Assembly: GCA_934271085.1 (NCBI GenBank)
Contig: CAKQQU010000034.1
Location: 1-16,355 of the forward strand
Direction of reading: 5' to 3'
Source of the DNA: an uncultured Bacillota bacterium
Lineage (GTDB): Bacteria; Bacillota; Dehalobacteriia; UBA4068
Length of the DNA: 16,355 nt
In this document: positions 6,964 through 14,397 of the stretch, in pieces
How the letters are laid out: every line of letters begins with the position of its first letter
How positions within the stretch are numbered: position 1 is the stretch's first letter
Made by a program: the position numbers and the translations under genes
Notes under the pieces: generated by a model
What the model was told of the DNA's origin: nothing
The model's input: the letters and a program-made list of their open reading frames with translations, nothing else
Database searches by the model: none

Positions 6964-8310
6964 ATGGAACTGCAAGGCAAAACTGTTATGGTGGTGGGAG
7001 CAGGAATGAGCGGTATTGCTTCCTGTCGTTATCTTTTATCCCAGGGTGCCCGGGTAATTATTGCCGACAGTAAAAAGGAAGAAGTGTTGCTGCAAAATAA
7101 GGATTTGACGGCTTTGCTGAAAAGGGGAGTCAAACTGCTGGCAGGTCATCAATTACCGGAAAATATTGATTGGGATATGGTGGTAGTCAGCCCCGGCGTC
7201 CCTCTGGGCATACCTTTGCTGAAGATGAGCAGGGACGCTGTCATACCTGTGGTGGGCGAGATCGAACTGGCCTACCGGGAAGCCAAAGCTCCTTTTCTGG
7301 CTATTACCGGCACCAATGGCAAGACGACAACTACCTCGCTGGTGGGGCATATCCTGTCCAGCTGCGGCGTTGATGTGCTGGTGGGCGGCAATATAGGAAA
7401 GCCTCTGGTTGATGCTGTAGCTGATTTTCACGGCAGATATATTGTGGCCGAGCTTTCCAGCTTTCAATTGGAAAGCTGCGTATCCTTCAGGGCTCATGCC
7501 GCCGCTTTTTTGAACCTTACCCCCGATCATCTGGACCGTCACGGTGATATGGCTGGGTACGGCGCTGCCAAGGAACGTATTTTTGCCAATCAGACCAGCG
7601 AGGATTATGCTGTTCTTAACTGGGATGATCATTATCTGCGGCAGGCTGCATCCAGGATAGGCGGCAAAATACTCTGGTTCAGTCTGCATGACCGTCCGGA
7701 AAACGGCATATACTTGGATGAAGGGCAGTTGCGCTACATTAAAGATGGCACAGAGGTATTTTCTTTTGCCGCAGCGGATATCTTTATTCAGGGAAAGCAC
7801 AATATTGCCAATTGTATGGCGGCTTTTCTGATGACTGTTATTACCGGGCTTGACCTTGAAAAAATAGCGAAAGCTATATGCAGCTTCCGCGGTGTGGAGC
7901 ACCGGCTGGAATATGTTACGGAAAAAAACGGCGTTATATATGTCAATGATTCAAAGGGCACTAATCCTGACAGCACTTTTCAGGCTATTTATGCCTATGA
8001 CCGCCCAATGATATTGCTGCTGGGCGGCAGAAATAAGGGCAGTGATCTGCTGCCTTTGATGAAACTGGTGAAAGAGCGGGTAAAATGCGCGGTGCTTTTC
8101 GGCGAAGCTGCCCTGCAGTTCAAGCAGGCTGCGGATACTATCGGTTACAGATCTTATGTTATGGCGGATAATTTTGACGATGCGGTGGAACGGGCTAAAA
8201 AGATGGCTGTCAGCGGCGATGTTGTAGTTCTTTCTCCTGCCTGTGCTTCCTGGGACAGCTTCCGTTGTTTTGAGGAGCGGGGAGACAGATTCAAGGAATT
8301 GGTAAAGTAA
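6964..8310 (+). CDS. murD: UDP-N-acetylmuramoyl-L-alanine:D-glutamate ligase MurD
   Basis: A cytoplasmic Mur ligase that adds D-glutamate to UDP-MurNAc-L-Ala; 448 residues, typical. It shows an N-terminal Rossmann-like domain (VMVVGAGMSGIASCRYL, 8-24), VVSPGVP (74-80), the ATP loop GTNGKTTT (116-123), ELSSFQLESC (163-172), NLTPDHLDRHG (184-194) and the presumed carbamylated Lys K203 (GAAKERIF). The C-terminal domain has HNIANCMAA (279-287), VNDSKGTNPDSTFQAI (327-342), LLGGRNKGSD (352-361) and LSPACASWDSFRCFEERGDRF (423-443). The strong ribosome binding site AGGAGG (6952-6957) overlaps the mraY stop codon, so the two genes are translationally close. Confidence 0.97.
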   Translation: MELQGKTVMVVGAGMSGIASCRYLLSQGARVIIADSKKEEVLLQNKDLTALLKRGVKLLAGHQLPENIDWDMVVVSPGVPLGIPLLKMSRDAVIPVVGEIELAYREAKAPFLAITGTNGKTTTTSLVGHILSSCGVDVLVGGNIGKPLVDAVADFHGRYIVAELSSFQLESCVSFRAHAAAFLNLTPDHLDRHGDMAGYGAAKERIFANQTSEDYAVLNWDDHYLRQAASRIGGKILWFSLHDRPENGIYLDEGQLRYIKDGTEVFSFAAADIFIQGKHNIANCMAAFLMTVITGLDLEKIAKAICSFRGVEHRLEYVTEKNGVIYVNDSKGTNPDSTFQAIYAYDRPMILLLGGRNKGSDLLPLMKLVKERVKCAVLFGEAALQFKQAADTIGYRSYVMADNFDDAVERAKKMAVSGDVVVLSPACASWDSFRCFEERGDRFKELVK

Positions 8311-8328
8311 AGACGGGGTCGGGGCCAA

Positions 8329-9462
8329 ATGGCAGAACGGGGAATCATAGAATTAAAAAACAAACGGACTAAGATGCGGCCGGACTGGTGGCTGCTGATC
8401 GCGGTATTGGTTCTGACCGCTATAGGCGTTATTATGGTTTTTTCCGCCAGCCAGTATTTTGCTTCTTATGAACCTTACAATGACAGCTACTACTTTTTGC
8501 GGGCGCAGATTATCAATTTTTGCGTCGGTCTGGTAGTTATGCTTATTGCTTTTAAGGTCAAGATCGGATTCTACAAAAAAGTAACCTATCCGGTTTTTGC
8601 TATCCTCCTGGGCCTCCTTGCTTTCATGCTGGTTTATACAGGGCTGGAATCTGCCGGCGGCGCTGAACGCTGGCTGGAAATATTCGGAGTTAACTTTCAG
8701 CCATCCGAGCTGGCCAAAATAGTTCTGCCGATGATGCTGGCCCGCTGGATGTCTTCCCATAAAGGGGAATTGCTGGATTTTAAAATGGGATTTTTGCCCA
8801 CCATTGGCGTTACTGCCGTGGTGGCTGCCATGATCCTTTTTCAAAAGGATCTTTCTTCGGCAGTGGTTGTGGGCGCAACTGGTTTTTTGATGATGTTCTG
8901 CGCAGGTATCAGGCCCAAATACCTGCTGGCTACCATTGGCGCCGGCGTGGCCGGCGTGGCCGGAGCTATTATAATGGAACCTTACCGGATGGAAAGGGTA
9001 TATGCCTGGTTCAATCCGTGGGCTTATTCTGCCGATGAAGGATGGCAGACCTGCCAATCCCTGATGGCGCTGGGCAGCGGCGGTATCAGCGGCGTTGGTC
9101 TGGGCAGCGGCGGTTCCAAATGGTTTTATCTGCCGGAACGTCATACCGATTTTATTTTTTCCATAATTGGCGAGGAGCTGGGGTTTTTGGGAGCTGCCTT
9201 TGTAGTGCTGCTGATCGCCTTTATTGTCTGGAGGGGCATACTGATCTCGGTGAAAGCTCCCGATATGTATACCTCCCTGCTGGCATTGGGGCTTATCAGC
9301 TCCATTGGCATCCAGTCCCTGATCAATCTGGGCGTTGTCACCGGACTTTTGCCTGTTACCGGTGTTACGCTGCCTTTTGTCAGCTATGGCGGAACTTCCA
9401 TGGTGGTATCCATGGGCATTATAGGTATGCTGCTGAATATTTCCTGTTATGCTCAAAAATGA
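8329..9462 (+). CDS. ftsW: SEDS-family septal peptidoglycan glycosyltransferase FtsW
   Basis: A polytopic membrane protein of 377 residues with about ten hydrophobic segments. SEDS proteins polymerise lipid II together with a cognate class B PBP, here most likely the PASTA PBP encoded at 2291-4447. Diagnostic stretches are AERW (112-115), FQPSELAK (123-130), FQKDLSSAVV (171-180) and WFNPWAYSADEGWQTCQSL (227-245). Others are GSGGISGVGLGSGGSKWFYLPERHTDFIFSIIGEELG (249-285), which carries the presumed catalytic Asp D274 in HTDFI, and LPVTGVTLPFVSYGGTS (341-357). SpoVE and RodA are paralogues of the same fold, and the dcw position favours FtsW. The start is less certain than for its neighbours: only G-rich sequence (8315-8324) precedes ATG 8329, and ATG 8374 (MRPDWW) is an alternative. 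Confidence 0.94.
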   Translation: MAERGIIELKNKRTKMRPDWWLLIAVLVLTAIGVIMVFSASQYFASYEPYNDSYYFLRAQIINFCVGLVVMLIAFKVKIGFYKKVTYPVFAILLGLLAFMLVYTGLESAGGAERWLEIFGVNFQPSELAKIVLPMMLARWMSSHKGELLDFKMGFLPTIGVTAVVAAMILFQKDLSSAVVVGATGFLMMFCAGIRPKYLLATIGAGVAGVAGAIIMEPYRMERVYAWFNPWAYSADEGWQTCQSLMALGSGGISGVGLGSGGSKWFYLPERHTDFIFSIIGEELGFLGAAFVVLLIAFIVWRGILISVKAPDMYTSLLALGLISSIGIQSLINLGVVTGLLPVTGVTLPFVSYGGTSMVVSMGIIGMLLNISCYAQK

Positions 9463-9491
9463 CTTGTGCAGTTGAACTGTCAGGACTGCTC

Positions 9492-9519
9492 TTGCAATCC
9501 GCGGCATTTGATGTATAAT
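9492..9519 (+). promoter_or_regulatory. Internal promoter in front of murG
   Basis: TTGCAA at 9492-9497 and a perfect TATAAT at 9514-9519 are 16 bases apart, in the only sizeable gap (103 bases) within the ftsW-murB stretch. Transcription would start near 9526, about 40 bases before the murG ATG. This would allow murG, murC and murB to be expressed independently of the upstream mraZ promoter. Confidence 0.6.
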
Positions 9520-9565
9520 ATAAATATTATGCCTTATCAGGCAACAAACTGGCGGAGGACGGCTT

Positions 9566-10666
9566 ATGCGGGTTATTGTTTCCGGCGGAGGGACCGGCGG
9601 CCATATTTACCCTGCTTTGTCTATTGCCCAGGAACTGCGTTCCCGGGGCGCGGAAGTTCTTTACGCAGGCGGTTATGATTCTGTTGAGGCGGAGTTGGCC
9701 GTATCATACGGCTTTTCTTTTGCGCCTGTCAGCAGCGCTCCCCTGCATCGGCATTCTTTAAAAGTTGTTGGCGATCTTTTGACCAATGCCACAGGCATTG
9801 CTGAAGCCAAAAAGACGGTTAGGAATTTCGGGGCGGATATCGCCATAGGCACCGGGGGGTTTGTTACGGCGCCTGTACTGATGGCTGCCCAATCGCTGGG
9901 CATTCCCACCATGATACATGAGCAGAACGCTTATCCTGGCCTGGCCAACCGTCAGCTTGCCAAAAAAGCCCAGGCGGTTTGTCTTACTTTTCCGGCGGCT
10001 TCAGCTTATTTTCCCCATAAGGAGAGGCTTTATCATACGGGCCTGCCTGTGCGTCCCCAAATAGTCTCTGCGGCAGAGGGGAGCATAAAGGAAGAAGCAT
10101 ATGAATATTTTCATATACCCACCGGCGAAAGGGATATGCCCACATTGCTGATTACCGGTGGTTCCCAGGGCGCTATGAGTATCAATAGAGCTGCTGCTGC
10201 GGCTTATGACAGTCTGCTTGCCCAAAATTGCCGTATCATCCATCTTTGCGGAAAAAAGAATTATGATGAACTGCGGGCAAAGGCTCCTGATAACAGGCTT
10301 CTGATCCTTTTGCCCTATCTGGAAAGAATGGAATACGCCATGGCCCTGGCTGATCTGGCTTTGGCACGTGCCGGCGCGTCTTTTCTGGCGGAAGCGGCCA
10401 TAATCGGTCTGCCCAGCCTGCTGATACCTTATCCTTATGCCACCAATGATCATCAGACTGCCAATGCCAGGGAATTTTCGCAGGCCGGAGCTGCTATCGT
10501 TATCAGCGATAACCAGTTAAACGGCAGCGTCCTTGCTAAGGAGGCCGGCGGTATATTGTTTGATAAGGATCGCAGAGCGAGGATGCGGGAGGGGGCACTT
10601 TCCCTGGCCCGTCCCGATGCCGCGGCAGCCATCGCCCGGATAGCTGAGAAAATAGCCGGAAAATAG
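9566..10666 (+). CDS. murG: UDP-GlcNAc:lipid I N-acetylglucosaminyltransferase MurG
   Basis: A peripheral membrane GT28-family enzyme that adds GlcNAc to lipid I to form lipid II; 366 residues. The N-terminal acceptor domain has SGGGTGGHIYPALSIAQEL (6-24), GTGGFVTAPVLMAA (95-108), HEQNAYPGLANRQLA (118-132) and HTGLPVRP (157-164). The C-terminal donor domain has LLITGGSQGAMSINRA (194-209), ARAGASFLAEAAIIGLPSLLIPYPYATNDHQTANA (267-301) and QAGAAIVI (306-313), all characteristic of MurG. GGAGGA at 9554-9559 fixes ATG 9566. The gene is preceded by its own likely promoter and is followed by murC after 53 bases. Confidence 0.96.
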   Translation: MRVIVSGGGTGGHIYPALSIAQELRSRGAEVLYAGGYDSVEAELAVSYGFSFAPVSSAPLHRHSLKVVGDLLTNATGIAEAKKTVRNFGADIAIGTGGFVTAPVLMAAQSLGIPTMIHEQNAYPGLANRQLAKKAQAVCLTFPAASAYFPHKERLYHTGLPVRPQIVSAAEGSIKEEAYEYFHIPTGERDMPTLLITGGSQGAMSINRAAAAAYDSLLAQNCRIIHLCGKKNYDELRAKAPDNRLLILLPYLERMEYAMALADLALARAGASFLAEAAIIGLPSLLIPYPYATNDHQTANAREFSQAGAAIVISDNQLNGSVLAKEAGGILFDKDRRARMREGALSLARPDAAAAIARIAEKIAGK

Positions 10667-10719
10667 CGGCCTGATGGCAACAGAGTAATTGATACTAAGA
10701 CATAACAGAAGAGGTTGCA

Positions 10720-12093
10720 ATGGAAAAAAATCTGCATTTCATCGGTATAGGTGGCATAGGCATGAGCGCTATTGCCCGGATAATGCTGCATCAGGGGTTT
10801 AATATCAGCGGCTCTGATGTAAAGGAAACTCATTTGACACAGGAGTTATGTAAAAACGGCGCTGTTATCAGCTACAGCCATGACGCCGCCAATATACCGG
10901 AAAATGCCCAGGCTGTGGTTTATTCCTCCGCAGTTAAGGATGATAACCCGGAAATGTCGGAAGCCCGCCGCCGCGGTTTAAAAATATATAAAAGAGCCCA
11001 GGCGCTGGCCTTTCTGATGAGCACCTGCATAAGCGTGGGCGTGGCCGGTTCCCATGGTAAGACCACCACTTCCGCAATGATAGCCACGATGCTGGATGAG
11101 GCCGGTTGCGACCCCACTATCATTATTGGCGGTATGCTTAACGGGCTGGGGGTAAATGCCAAGGCCGGAGACGGCAAATATCTGGTGGCTGAGGCGGATG
11201 AAAGCGACGGTACTTTTCTTATTCTGCATCCTACGGTAGCGGTAGTCACCAATATCGAGGCGGATCATTTGGATCATTATGGTGATCTGGAACATATTAT
11301 CGAAGCATTTGCCCAGTATTTCCGCCAGGTCCCTCAGGACGGATTCGCTGTTTACTGCGCTGATTGTCCCGTATGCCGTCACCTGGCAGAAACAGTCTCG
11401 GGCGATTATATCAGCTATTCGCTGCAGGGCAATGCGGATTACACAGCACGCAATATTCAACAGGGCGGGGGCATAAGCGCAGATATCTATTATCATGATG
11501 AAAAGCTGGGAAGACTGGAACTGGCTGTCCCCGGCATACATAATATAGCCAACGCTATGGCCGCTATTGCCGTAGGTATGCGTTTCGGACTGGATTTTTC
11601 CGTATGCGCCGCCGGTTTGAGTAAATTCCGGGGTACCGGCCGCCGGTTTGAGAAGATGGGCCAGTTTGCCGGGCTTACGGTTATAGATGATTATGCTCAT
11701 CATCCTACGGAGATCAAAAAGACTATAGAAGCAGCCCGGGGCCAGGGAGTAAAAAACCTGACCGTAGTATTCCAGCCACACCGTTATACCCGTACCCGGG
11801 ATATGTATAAGGAATTTGCTGCAGCCCTGATGGATGCCAACAAAGTCTTTCTCTGTGAACTTTACCCTGCTTTTGAAAAACCTATTGAAGGAGTTTCTGC
11901 AAAACTGATTGTGGATGAGATGCGGCGTTTGGGGCATAAACATGTTATCTATGCCGCTGATATTGACCATACTTTGGCTTTGCTGAAAGATAATATCAGC
12001 GATGAAGATATGCTGCTGGTGATGGGAGCAGGCAATATCCGCAGCGTCTCCGAGCGTTACGCTGCATTCAGAAGGGATGAATTAAATGGATAA
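10720..12093 (+). CDS. murC: UDP-N-acetylmuramate:L-alanine ligase MurC
   Basis: A cytoplasmic Mur ligase that adds the first residue (L-Ala) to UDP-MurNAc; 457 residues. Motifs in order are the N-terminal nucleotide-like fold HFIGIGGIGMSAIARIML (6-23), the ATP loop GSHGKTTT (110-117), EADESDGTF (158-166) and NIEADHLDHYGD (178-189). These are followed by HNIANAMAAIAVG, GTGRRFE, DDYAHHPTEIK and VFQPHRYTRTRDMYKEF, all typical of MurC rather than of Mpl. A GAAGAGG ribosome binding site lies five bases before ATG 10720. The end of the gene overlaps murB by 8 bases, so MurC and MurB, which catalyse consecutive steps, are translationally coupled. Confidence 0.97.
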   Translation: MEKNLHFIGIGGIGMSAIARIMLHQGFNISGSDVKETHLTQELCKNGAVISYSHDAANIPENAQAVVYSSAVKDDNPEMSEARRRGLKIYKRAQALAFLMSTCISVGVAGSHGKTTTSAMIATMLDEAGCDPTIIIGGMLNGLGVNAKAGDGKYLVAEADESDGTFLILHPTVAVVTNIEADHLDHYGDLEHIIEAFAQYFRQVPQDGFAVYCADCPVCRHLAETVSGDYISYSLQGNADYTARNIQQGGGISADIYYHDEKLGRLELAVPGIHNIANAMAAIAVGMRFGLDFSVCAAGLSKFRGTGRRFEKMGQFAGLTVIDDYAHHPTEIKKTIEAARGQGVKNLTVVFQPHRYTRTRDMYKEFAAALMDANKVFLCELYPAFEKPIEGVSAKLIVDEMRRLGHKHVIYAADIDHTLALLKDNISDEDMLLVMGAGNIRSVSERYAAFRRDELNG

Positions 12094-12997
12094 AGCTGCT
12101 GTGGCAGGCGATCTGCAAAAACTAGTAAAGGCAAAAGTCCTGACTGATGTGCCCATGTCTTCTTATACCACCTGGAAGATAGGCGGACCTGCTGATATTA
12201 TGGTCTTTCCCGGTACGGAAGATGAACTGGCGGCGGTGCTTCATTGTCTGTCGGAGAACCAGATCCCCTGGTTCGTTATTGGCAATGGCTCCAATTTGCT
12301 GGTAGGCGACAGAGGCGTGCGTGGGGTTGTGATCAAGCTTTCTGATCGTTTTTCGGCTGCTTCCTGGCGTGAATTGGAGGTTCAGGCAGGGGCAGGCATG
12401 CTTTTGGGTACGCTGGCGCTGGAGGCCGCGGAGCGGGGTGCGGCAGGGCTGGAGTTTGCCCGCGGCATACCCGGCAGCGTGGGCGGGGCTATCCGTATGA
12501 ATGCCGGCGCCTACGGTCATAATCTCAGTGATTTTGTGACGGAAGTAACCCTCATTGACAGATTGGGCAAAAAGCAAACCATTCCCCGGGATGAGCTGGA
12601 ATTTGCTTACAGGGACAGCAGTCTTTTCCGTATGGATGCAGTTGTGGTGCGGGTGGGTCTTAAACTCCTTCCCGGCGAACGTGACGGTATCATGATGCAG
12701 ATGAAGGAATATCAGCGCAAGAGAGGCCTTTCCCAGCCTTTGGAGTTTCCCAGCTGCGGCAGTGTTTTCCGTAATCCTGCCAATGATCATGCAGGCAGGT
12801 TGGTTGAGCTTTCCGGCCTGCGGGGATTGCAGATAGGCGGGGCCGCTGTTTCCACCAAGCATGGCAATTTTATCGTTAATATGGGGGGAGCCACTGCTGC
12901 CGATGTGCGGGAACTCATTGAGCAGGTTCAGGAGCAGGTGTATGATTACGCAGGCATAAAACTGGAGCCGGAAGTTAAATTTGTAGGCGAGTTTTAG
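12086..12997 (+). CDS. murB: UDP-N-acetylenolpyruvoylglucosamine reductase MurB
   Basis: An FAD- and NADPH-dependent reductase that makes UDP-MurNAc; 303 residues. FAD-binding motifs are TTWKIGGPADIMVFP (28-42), VIGNGSNLLVGDRGVRGVVI (64-83) and ARGIPGSVGGAIRMNAGAYG (125-144). The substrate-binding motif is FAYRDSSL (173-180). The catalytic loop FPSCGSVFRNP (221-231) contains the presumed proton-donor Ser S226. The C-terminus is LEPEVKFVGEF (293-303). The length and the AYRxS and SCGSVFRNP forms fit the shorter Bacillota-type (type II) MurB. The start overlaps the end of murC, with AAGGGA at 12072-12077 as ribosome binding site. It is the last gene of the cluster and a terminator follows. Confidence 0.96.
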   Translation: MDKAAVAGDLQKLVKAKVLTDVPMSSYTTWKIGGPADIMVFPGTEDELAAVLHCLSENQIPWFVIGNGSNLLVGDRGVRGVVIKLSDRFSAASWRELEVQAGAGMLLGTLALEAAERGAAGLEFARGIPGSVGGAIRMNAGAYGHNLSDFVTEVTLIDRLGKKQTIPRDELEFAYRDSSLFRMDAVVVRVGLKLLPGERDGIMMQMKEYQRKRGLSQPLEFPSCGSVFRNPANDHAGRLVELSGLRGLQIGGAAVSTKHGNFIVNMGGATAADVRELIEQVQEQVYDYAGIKLEPEVKFVGEF

Positions 12998-13022
12998 AAT
13001 ATTATTTAAACAGATGGAGAAG

Positions 13023-13055
13023 AAAAAGAGGGGATTTGCCCTCTTTTTTATTTTT
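13023..13055 (+). terminator. Intrinsic terminator ending the dcw cluster
   Basis: AGAGGG (13027-13032) pairs with CCCTCT (13039-13044) around a 6-base loop. The stem can extend through flanking A and T runs, and a T-rich tract follows to about 13055. It lies 26 bases after the murB stop. Confidence 0.88.
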
Positions 13056-13060
13056 GATCG

Positions 13061-13101
13061 AACAGTTGTTAATTGACAAAGGAAGGGAAAACTGTTTGTC
13101 A
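13061..13101. promoter_or_regulatory. Overlapping inverted repeats upstream of the redox gene pair
   Basis: Two inverted repeats share this stretch. AACAGTT (13061-13067) matches AACTGTT (13090-13096), and TGACAAA (13074-13080) matches TTTGTCA (13095-13101). They lie 34 bases or more upstream of the -35 element at 13135, where an activator site could be. Their centres differ, so they cannot both form at once. The arms are short and chance is possible. Confidence 0.3.
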
Positions 13102-13134
13102 GCCTTTTACTTATTACTAGAAAATTAAAGGAGA

Positions 13135-13163
13135 TTGACATTAAATGCGGCTTATAATACAAT
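13135..13163 (+). promoter_or_regulatory. Promoter of the NuoE-like/mini-NuoF pair
   Basis: A perfect TTGACA at 13135-13140 and TACAAT at 13158-13163 have the ideal 17-base spacing. The nearby TATAAT at 13153-13158 is only 12 bases from the -35 and is unlikely to be used with it. Transcription would start near 13170, leaving a leader of about 58 bases that includes the small palindrome TACATGTA (13171-13178). Confidence 0.7.
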
Positions 13164-13227
13164 AAATGTGTACATGTATACTTTTGTCGAAATATATACT
13201 CATTCAACAGAAAGAAGGGCCAAAATA

Positions 13228-13734
13228 ATGCAGGAGCAAAATGCAGATTTTTGCGCAGGGATAAGCCCTGACGATAAGCGCTTTTTAGAGCTGGGCGATT
13301 ATATCGATTCCATGACCGGTGCCGATAATCTGGTCATGACTTCCTTGCAGGAGGCCCAACGGCTGTTTGGTTATATACCGCCTTTGGTACAGAATTTTAT
13401 TGCCGAACGTACCGGAGTTTCTTCAGAGGAGATTCATGGGCTGGTGGCCTTTTACAGTCAATTTAACGCCGGTTCCAAAGGGCGGCATCGCATAGGGGTT
13501 TGCCTGGGCACAGCCTGTTATGTCAGAGGCGCGCAGACCATTATGGATAAAGTGTGTAAGATCCTGGGCATAGGCGTGGGGGAAACTACCGCTGACGGTA
13601 ATTTTACTCTGGAAGCTACACGCTGCCTGGGCTGCTGCAGCCTGGCGCCGGTGATGATGGTGGATGACGATGTTTACGGCAGGCTGGACGATCCGGAACG
13701 TATTCCGGCAATTCTGGAGGCTTACAGAGGGTAG
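13228..13734 (+). CDS. nuoE: NuoE/HndA-like [2Fe-2S] thioredoxin-fold protein
   Basis: A 168-residue protein of the 24-kDa subunit family of complex I and of bifurcating or NAD(P)-linked hydrogenases. It has an N-terminal helical part (about 1-80, with SLQEAQRLFGYIPPLVQNFIAERTGV and HGLVAFYSQFN). The thioredoxin-fold domain has all four cluster ligands, C92 and C97 in GVCLGTACYVRGA and C133 and C137 in TRCLGCCSLAP, the C-x4-C and C-x3-C spacing of NuoE. In characterised complexes this protein passes electrons next to the FMN subunit NuoF/HydB. I chose ATG 13228 because AGAAGGG lies at 13213-13219. The longer reading frame from 13135 would start inside the -35 element and adds no recognisable sequence. 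The next gene follows after 6 bases and is a reduced NuoF relative. Confidence 0.88.
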   Translation: MQEQNADFCAGISPDDKRFLELGDYIDSMTGADNLVMTSLQEAQRLFGYIPPLVQNFIAERTGVSSEEIHGLVAFYSQFNAGSKGRHRIGVCLGTACYVRGAQTIMDKVCKILGIGVGETTADGNFTLEATRCLGCCSLAPVMMVDDDVYGRLDDPERIPAILEAYRG

Positions 13735-13740
13735 GCTGTA

Positions 13741-14397
13741 ATGATTAAAATACGTCTTTGCGGCAAAATAAGAAACAGCGGCCAGATGGTCATTCCCCAG
13801 GGTATTACCTGGCAGCAGCTTATTTGGGAATATGGCGAAGGTATACCCGGTAAAAGGGAATTCAAGATGGCGCGTTTGGGAGACGTTTTTTATACTGCCG
13901 CCGATCTGCCTGAGCCTGTTCCCCCTGTTGATGATGGGGAAATAGAGATTTTTGATGAGAACAGTTGCCCGCTGGCATTATCCTGCGGCTGGCTTGATGA
14001 AGAAGGAGGACATCAGCCTCTGACCGCGCTTTTGGTCAAAATCAGGTCGGGGAAGGGAAATGAATCTGACCTGGCGTCCCTGGAAGATATGCTGAGATGC
14101 GCCCCGAAAGATAGCTTTGCATTGCGCCGGGTGACTGATCTTTGGAATAAATTTGAGCGGGAATTCAGGCTTCATGTTACGGCCAAGCTTTGTCCGGGAG
14201 GTGTTTGTGCAGGATTGACCCGCTATTATATCAGCGATGGCTGTCACGGCTGTATGATGTGTTCGCTTAATTGTCCCGCCGGTGCTATCAGCGGCGAGCC
14301 TCTTCATCAGTATATTATAGATCAGGCAAAATGTATCGGTTGCGGTAAATGCCTGCGTTCCTGTAAATTCAGAGCTGTAAAAAAGAGGCGCAGTTAG
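13741..14397 (+). CDS. Truncated NuoF/HydB-like protein: SLBB, degenerate N3 region and two [4Fe-4S] ferredoxin motifs
   Basis: The 218-residue protein matches only the C-terminal half of NuoF/HydB-type subunits. Residues 1-71 resemble the SLBB domain (IRLCGKIRNSGQMVIPQGITW, then EGIPGKREFKMARLG). Residues 72-146 resemble the NADH_4Fe-4S helical domain (LLVKIRSGKGNESDLASLEDML). Residues 147-210 match the C-terminal part of clostridial/Thermotoga HydB, with CPGGVC (151-156) and two ferredoxin motifs, C168/C171/C174/C178 and C198/C201/C204/C208. The FMN/NADH-binding domain is absent, and no GRGGAGFP-type glycine loop is seen. The usual SCGKCTPC motif reads SCGWLDEE (81-88) and the fourth N3 ligand is not seen, so the N3-type cluster is probably lost. 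It probably works as an electron carrier or adaptor with the NuoE-like protein, but its partner is unknown. It is not an obvious frameshift relic: only 6 bases separate it from the previous gene and it has its own G-rich ribosome binding site. Confidence 0.82.
   Translation: MIKIRLCGKIRNSGQMVIPQGITWQQLIWEYGEGIPGKREFKMARLGDVFYTAADLPEPVPPVDDGEIEIFDENSCPLALSCGWLDEEGGHQPLTALLVKIRSGKGNESDLASLEDMLRCAPKDSFALRRVTDLWNKFEREFRLHVTAKLCPGGVCAGLTRYYISDGCHGCMMCSLNCPAGAISGEPLHQYIIDQAKCIGCGKCLRSCKFRAVKKRRS

Noticed and set aside
2291..9462. Naming the PBP and SEDS protein SpoVD and SpoVE (sporulation)
   Set aside because: The domain order fits both SpoVD/SpoVE and division FtsI/FtsW. No sporulation gene or context is visible, so the vegetative division role is the more cautious reading.
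9466..9678. Short forward frame spanning the ftsW-murG gap
   Set aside because: It runs into murG in another frame, lacks a good ribosome binding site, overlaps the likely murG promoter and has no family resemblance.
13066..13079. TTGTTAATTGACAA as a Rex (NADH-sensing repressor) operator
   Set aside because: It is a near-palindrome with Rex-like ends but lacks the central spacer of the usual Rex site, and it lies well upstream of the promoter. Evidence is too weak to call it.
13135..13227. N-terminal extension of the NuoE-like protein from an upstream start
   Set aside because: The longer start lies on the -35 element of a near-consensus promoter. The extension is unlike the family, and ATG 13228 has its own ribosome binding site.
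13735..13740. Frameshift or stop splitting a full-length NuoF gene
   Set aside because: Only six bases separate the NuoE-like stop from the mini-NuoF start, so there is no room for a disrupted FMN domain. The reading frame starts cleanly at the SLBB region.
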